DNA of 64,000 bases from the NCBI GenBank assembly GCA_044359955.1, contig JBIKLF010000003.1:1-64000 (forward strand), in the 5' to 3' direction. Of the stretch, positions 61,086 through 64,000 are shown piece after piece. A model generated the notes under the pieces. That model searched no databases. It was not told where the DNA came from and saw only the letters and a list, made by a program, of their open reading frames with translations. Source of the stretch: JACTMZ01 sp044359955. Lineage in GTDB: Bacteria > Verrucomicrobiota > Verrucomicrobiia > Chthoniobacterales > JACTMZ01. Position 1 is the stretch's first letter, and every line of letters begins with the position of its first letter. Both the position numbers and the translations under genes were made by a program.

Positions 61086-61636
61086 GCGTCGGGCGTCCGG
61101 CGATACATCGCCACCCAAGCCTGCCCGTAACGGCGGTTGCGGAGCAATTCCCAAGACGGTGCAGCTTCAGGCGGTTCCTGCGGCAACTCGACCACAAAGA
61201 ACCCGCCGGGTGCCACGCAGCGGGCGAGGTCGGCTCCGGCGAGGAGGGAGTTGGGGTGGGCGGGATCCCCGGCTGCCAGAGCGAAGGGCGGGTCCGCAAA
61301 GACGAGATCGAAGGAAGCGGGCGCCGCGCGTCCGAGGTAAGCGGCCACGTCCTGCAGGCGGACGTTGCCGGATAATTTGGCGCGGGCGAGGTTGCGGCGG
61401 ATGACTTCGGAGGCCTTGCGATGGCGGTCGACGAAGTCGCATGAAGCGGCGCCGCGGCTCAGCGCCTCGATCCCGATGGCTCCACTCCCGGCAAAAAGAT
61501 CGAGGGCGCGCGCGCCGGGAACGGCGTCACCGAGGCTGGAGAAAACCGCCCCGCGCACGCGGTCCATCATGGGCCGGGCCACGCCCGCCGGGCAGTCGAG
61601 GCGCAGGCCGCGCGCGGTTCCGGCAATCACGCGCAT
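61082..61636 (-). CDS. rsmD: 16S rRNA (guanine966-N2)-methyltransferase RsmD
   Basis: A 184-residue SAM methyltransferase that methylates G966 of 16S rRNA. It has the N-terminal MRVIAGTARGLRL and PMMDRVRGAVFSSL, SAM loop LDLFAGSGAIGIEALSRGA, and catalytic FADPPF. Length is standard. It sits 3 bp after the AsmA-like gene and overlaps waaA by 4 bp. Confidence 0.93.
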   Translation of the reverse strand: MRVIAGTARGLRLDCPAGVARPMMDRVRGAVFSSLGDAVPGARALDLFAGSGAIGIEALSRGAASCDFVDRHRKASEVIRRNLARAKLSGNVRLQDVAAYLGRAAPASFDLVFADPPFALAAGDPAHPNSLLAGADLARCVAPGGFFVVELPQEPPEAAPSWELLRNRRYGQAWVAMYRRTPDA

Positions 61637-61639
61637 GGT

Positions 61640-63052
61640 TCAGGGGGCGCCGATGAAGTTGAGGAAAAATTCGCCAATCCGTCCGCCGACCCCGCCACCC
61701 AGCAGGCGCGAAGCGAGGTCGCTCTGCGGTTTCTCGAGGGTTCCGGTGACGCGGAAGCTGACCGCCCGGAAGCCGGGCATTCCCTCGATGTTTGCCGCGG
61801 GCAACTCGCGTCCGGTCAGCGCGGCGAGGCGAGAGGCGGAAGATGGTCCGAGGAGGAGACGGGCTTTCAGGTCCAGGCCGCCGCCACGGGTAATCGGTCC
61901 GCTCATTTCCACAGCGAACTCGTCGGAACGCAGCCACAGTGGCGCGACGTGGATGAAATCGTCATCGAGACGCAACTCGGCGTAGGCCTCGCGGAAGTCG
62001 AGCCCCTGCATTTCGCGGATGCCGAGCACTTGGCCGAGTCCTTTGAGGTAGTCGGACGGAATCATGCGGCCGTTGGCCAGATCGATGCGGGTGCGCCCTT
62101 GCAATCGCCGCTGCGGAGCATTGCGTCCTTGCACGGTGAAGTGCGCGGCGAGGATGCCCTCCAGGCGGGTTCCGCCGAACGAGGAGGGCAGGCGCAGTTC
62201 GGACATTTGGAATCCGTCGAGCCGGAGGTCCCACTCGTAAGGCGACCCTTCGGCCACGGTGGCCACGCTGCCTTGGCCGGCGAGGCTTCCGCCCGCAATT
62301 TCCCCGCGGATGCCGGTGAGTTGGAGAAGACCTTCCTCGAGCGTGAAATCGGTCGCGAGGTCCCGGGCCACGATGAGGCCGGCGAGGACGGCTTCGGGCA
62401 CGCGCGCTTGGCCGGTCGCGTTGCCGTCGCCGGTGAGGTCGGCCCGCGCCGTGATGCCGTCCGCATCAAGCAACGGCCAGCCGTCGCGGTTTTCAAAAAG
62501 AATGCGTGAGCGCCGCACTTCCATCCCGTCCACCCGCACGGCCATGACCGGTTCGGGCACCACGGCGCCGACAATTTCCACTGCCGGCCGGGCCGGGGTC
62601 GGCACGGGTGAGGGGGCGGGGCGTGCCGTGGCGGGCGTGCCGCCGGGCGCGGGGACGGCGTCGGCCGGTTGACGCGGGACCCGCCATTGGCCCTCCGTGT
62701 TTTGGCGCCAGGTGAGGACGGCCTCGTTGAGTTGCAGGCTGCTCACCACGAACTCGCGTCGCCAGAGCGGCCAGAGGCGGAACATGATGCGGAATTCGGA
62801 GGCCTCAAGGAAATTGACGCCGGCATTTTCCATGTCGGGCATGACCAATCCGCGCAGGCAAATTCCGTCCCAAGGCGTGTAGACCGCACTGCGCACGTTG
62901 AGCGGCAGGCCGATGGTGTCGATGGCGGCTTTGCGCAACTGCTCCTGCATGGCGTTCGACTGCAGGTGCAGGTTGAAAGCGAGCACGGCGGCGACGACCA
63001 GGGCGCCGAGCGCGGCGGCGGCGATAAGACAGAGGCGGAGGCAGCGCGACAT
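61640..63052 (-). CDS. AsmA-like membrane-anchored periplasmic protein
   Basis: A 470-residue protein with one N-terminal membrane helix (LIAAAALGALVVAAVLAFNLHL) and a large periplasmic beta-rich body. It has a Pro/Ala-rich linker at about residues 145-175 (APSPVPTPARPA) and ends with an AsmA_2-like block LKGLGQVLGIREMQGLDF and VSFRVTGTLEKP. AsmA/TamB-type proteins carry phospholipids or affect outer-membrane assembly. As first gene of the LPS run it fits envelope biogenesis. Exact subfamily is uncertain. Confidence 0.75.
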   Translation of the reverse strand: MSRCLRLCLIAAAALGALVVAAVLAFNLHLQSNAMQEQLRKAAIDTIGLPLNVRSAVYTPWDGICLRGLVMPDMENAGVNFLEASEFRIMFRLWPLWRREFVVSSLQLNEAVLTWRQNTEGQWRVPRQPADAVPAPGGTPATARPAPSPVPTPARPAVEIVGAVVPEPVMAVRVDGMEVRRSRILFENRDGWPLLDADGITARADLTGDGNATGQARVPEAVLAGLIVARDLATDFTLEEGLLQLTGIRGEIAGGSLAGQGSVATVAEGSPYEWDLRLDGFQMSELRLPSSFGGTRLEGILAAHFTVQGRNAPQRRLQGRTRIDLANGRMIPSDYLKGLGQVLGIREMQGLDFREAYAELRLDDDFIHVAPLWLRSDEFAVEMSGPITRGGGLDLKARLLLGPSSASRLAALTGRELPAANIEGMPGFRAVSFRVTGTLEKPQSDLASRLLGGGVGGRIGEFFLNFIGAP

Positions 63053-63139
63053 GAGATCCGCTACGTTAACGTAACGGGGCTTGATGCAAAGCGGGAAGCG
63101 CGCGTTGCCCCGACGCACCACGGCTGTTAGCCTCGGTCG

Positions 63140-63898
63140 ATGAATGATTTGCGGCACAAGTTTCGCACGGCGCCGGTTACGGTGTCATTGGCGGCGGCGT
63201 GCGTGGTGGCTTACGCCTTGGAGGTCCTGTTCCTCGGCGGAGAGCGTGGCATCGATCTTTCGGGATGGGCGCTGAGCCGGCAAGCGCTGTCCGAGGGCCG
63301 CTGGTGGACTTTGCTCACCCATCTTTTCCTTCACGCCAACCTCCTGCACCTGTCCGTCAATGTGTTGGGCCTGTGGTTCATCGGACCGGAAGTGGAGTCC
63401 ATGCTGGGGCGGGCGAAATACTTGCTGCTTTATCTTTTTTCAGGCGTGGCAGGCGGACTGCTGCAGACGGCATTTGCTTCACCCTCCGCCGAATTGATCG
63501 GCGCTTCCGGTGCGGTCTGCGGCGTGATGTTGTCTTTCACCACGGCTTATCCCGAAATGCCGCTGCGCGCGCTGCTCTTCTTTGTTTTGCCCGTGAGCCT
63601 GAAGGCCAAAACGCTCGGACGCGGGATTGTCGTCGTCTCCCTGCTGTGCGCCGTGCTCCGCATTTTTCCGCAGATCGGTCACCTGGCGCATCTGGGCGGC
63701 GCGTTGGCCGGAGCATTTCTGACCTGGTGGTGGCTCCCCAGCGCGCCGCGCGCCCCCCGGCCCGCGGATGAAGTCGGGCGCACCGCGCAGACCGACGAAT
63801 TGCTTTCGCGGGTCGTCGAGGAAGGCATCGAGAGTCTCAGCCGCGAGGAACGGCGGCAGTTGGAGTTGCTCGGGCGGGAGCAGCGGCGCCGCTGGTGA
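63140..63898 (+). CDS. Rhomboid-family intramembrane serine protease
   Basis: A 252-residue protein with six predicted helices. The catalytic serine is in GASGAVCG (S123) and the catalytic histidine in HLAHLGGALAGA (H184). HANLLHLSVNVLGLWFIG forms the L1/helix 2 region. After the last helix a cytoplasmic tail of about 50 residues is acidic and helical (ELLSRVVEEGIESLSREERRQ), as in many bacterial rhomboids of this type. The substrate is unknown. It is divergent from the LPS operon with 87 bp between starts; after it 100 bp remain with nothing recognisable. Confidence 0.9.
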   Translation: MNDLRHKFRTAPVTVSLAAACVVAYALEVLFLGGERGIDLSGWALSRQALSEGRWWTLLTHLFLHANLLHLSVNVLGLWFIGPEVESMLGRAKYLLLYLFSGVAGGLLQTAFASPSAELIGASGAVCGVMLSFTTAYPEMPLRALLFFVLPVSLKAKTLGRGIVVVSLLCAVLRIFPQIGHLAHLGGALAGAFLTWWWLPSAPRAPRPADEVGRTAQTDELLSRVVEEGIESLSREERRQLELLGREQRRRW

Positions 63899-64000
63899 GG
63901 GGCGCGGGGATGGCAGACTTCCGGTCGAGCCGCCGGCGTGGCCAGGAGAGGGCAGGTATCAGGAGCCGGTGGTGTCCGGCCGCAAGGGAAAGTCAGCGGG

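Overview
The window is a GC-rich, densely coded bacterial chromosome segment from an LPS-bearing (diderm) organism. It carries KDO synthesis and transfer, the Lpt pathway, a family 9 glycosyltransferase and MurJ. It also carries HPr, enzyme I and HPr kinase, many glycoside hydrolases, and abundant interspersed hairpin repeats. This combination, together with the translationally coupled operons, best fits the Verrucomicrobiota/PVC group. That placement is inferred from gene content only.

Layout. 1-3.7 kb: the end of an FAH-family enzyme, a GH71/99-like hydrolase, a GH5 hydrolase, and an 80-residue orphan protein resembling the RNA polymerase alpha C-terminal domain, with a decayed second copy nearby. 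3.9 kb: tRNA-Glu. 4.0-7.6 kb: a coupled glutaredoxin / membrane protein / deoC / aldehyde dehydrogenase operon. 7.6-8.7 kb: a repeat-rich gap with tRNA-Gln and tandem copies of that tRNA's 3' end. 8.8-21 kb: aroK-csp, sua5-murJ, a seven-gene minus-strand operon (tmk, holB, proB, ABC permease, unknown, phosphoesterase, glycosyltransferase), a 2-hydroxyacid dehydrogenase, an EVE protein and a PAP2 phosphatase. 21-26.9 kb: two tandem GspE/PilB ATPases, adk, a small zinc-ribbon protein, fmt and a MauE/DoxX protein.

26.9-41 kb looks like an integrated island. It lies on the 3' side of an intact tRNA-Ser(GCT), and a displaced 27-bp tRNA-Ser tail marks the far end. It holds a HlyD/ABC/FtsX exporter, SLC13, SSS and CaCA transporters, an ExoD protein, a TerC-CBS-EIIA fusion, a ThiE-like protein and a 1345-bp IS4-family element with terminal repeats and target duplications. 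No integrase is recognisable.

41-54 kb: GH1, tenA, selO, tRNA-Ser(CGA) followed by 98-bp tail repeats, a BASS transporter, a HAD phosphatase, ilvD, a membrane-TPR protein, a secreted peroxiredoxin, tRNA-Lys and two divergent paralogous lipoproteins. 52.7-63.1 kb: a minus-strand run of eleven tightly packed genes (AsmA-like, rsmD, waaA, kdsA, lptC-like, lptA-like, lptB, hprK, HPr, ptsI, ksgA-Nudix) that joins LPS assembly to a PTS phosphorelay. A rhomboid protease closes the window.

Most notable: (1) the tRNA-tail repeat arrays at two unrelated tRNAs, which share one hairpin-bearing module; (2) the tRNA-Ser island; (3) the TerC-CBS-EIIA fusion, which could link the PTS encoded in this window to ion transport; (4) the alpha-CTD-like microprotein and its relic. 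All functional calls come from reading motifs, and no database search was run.
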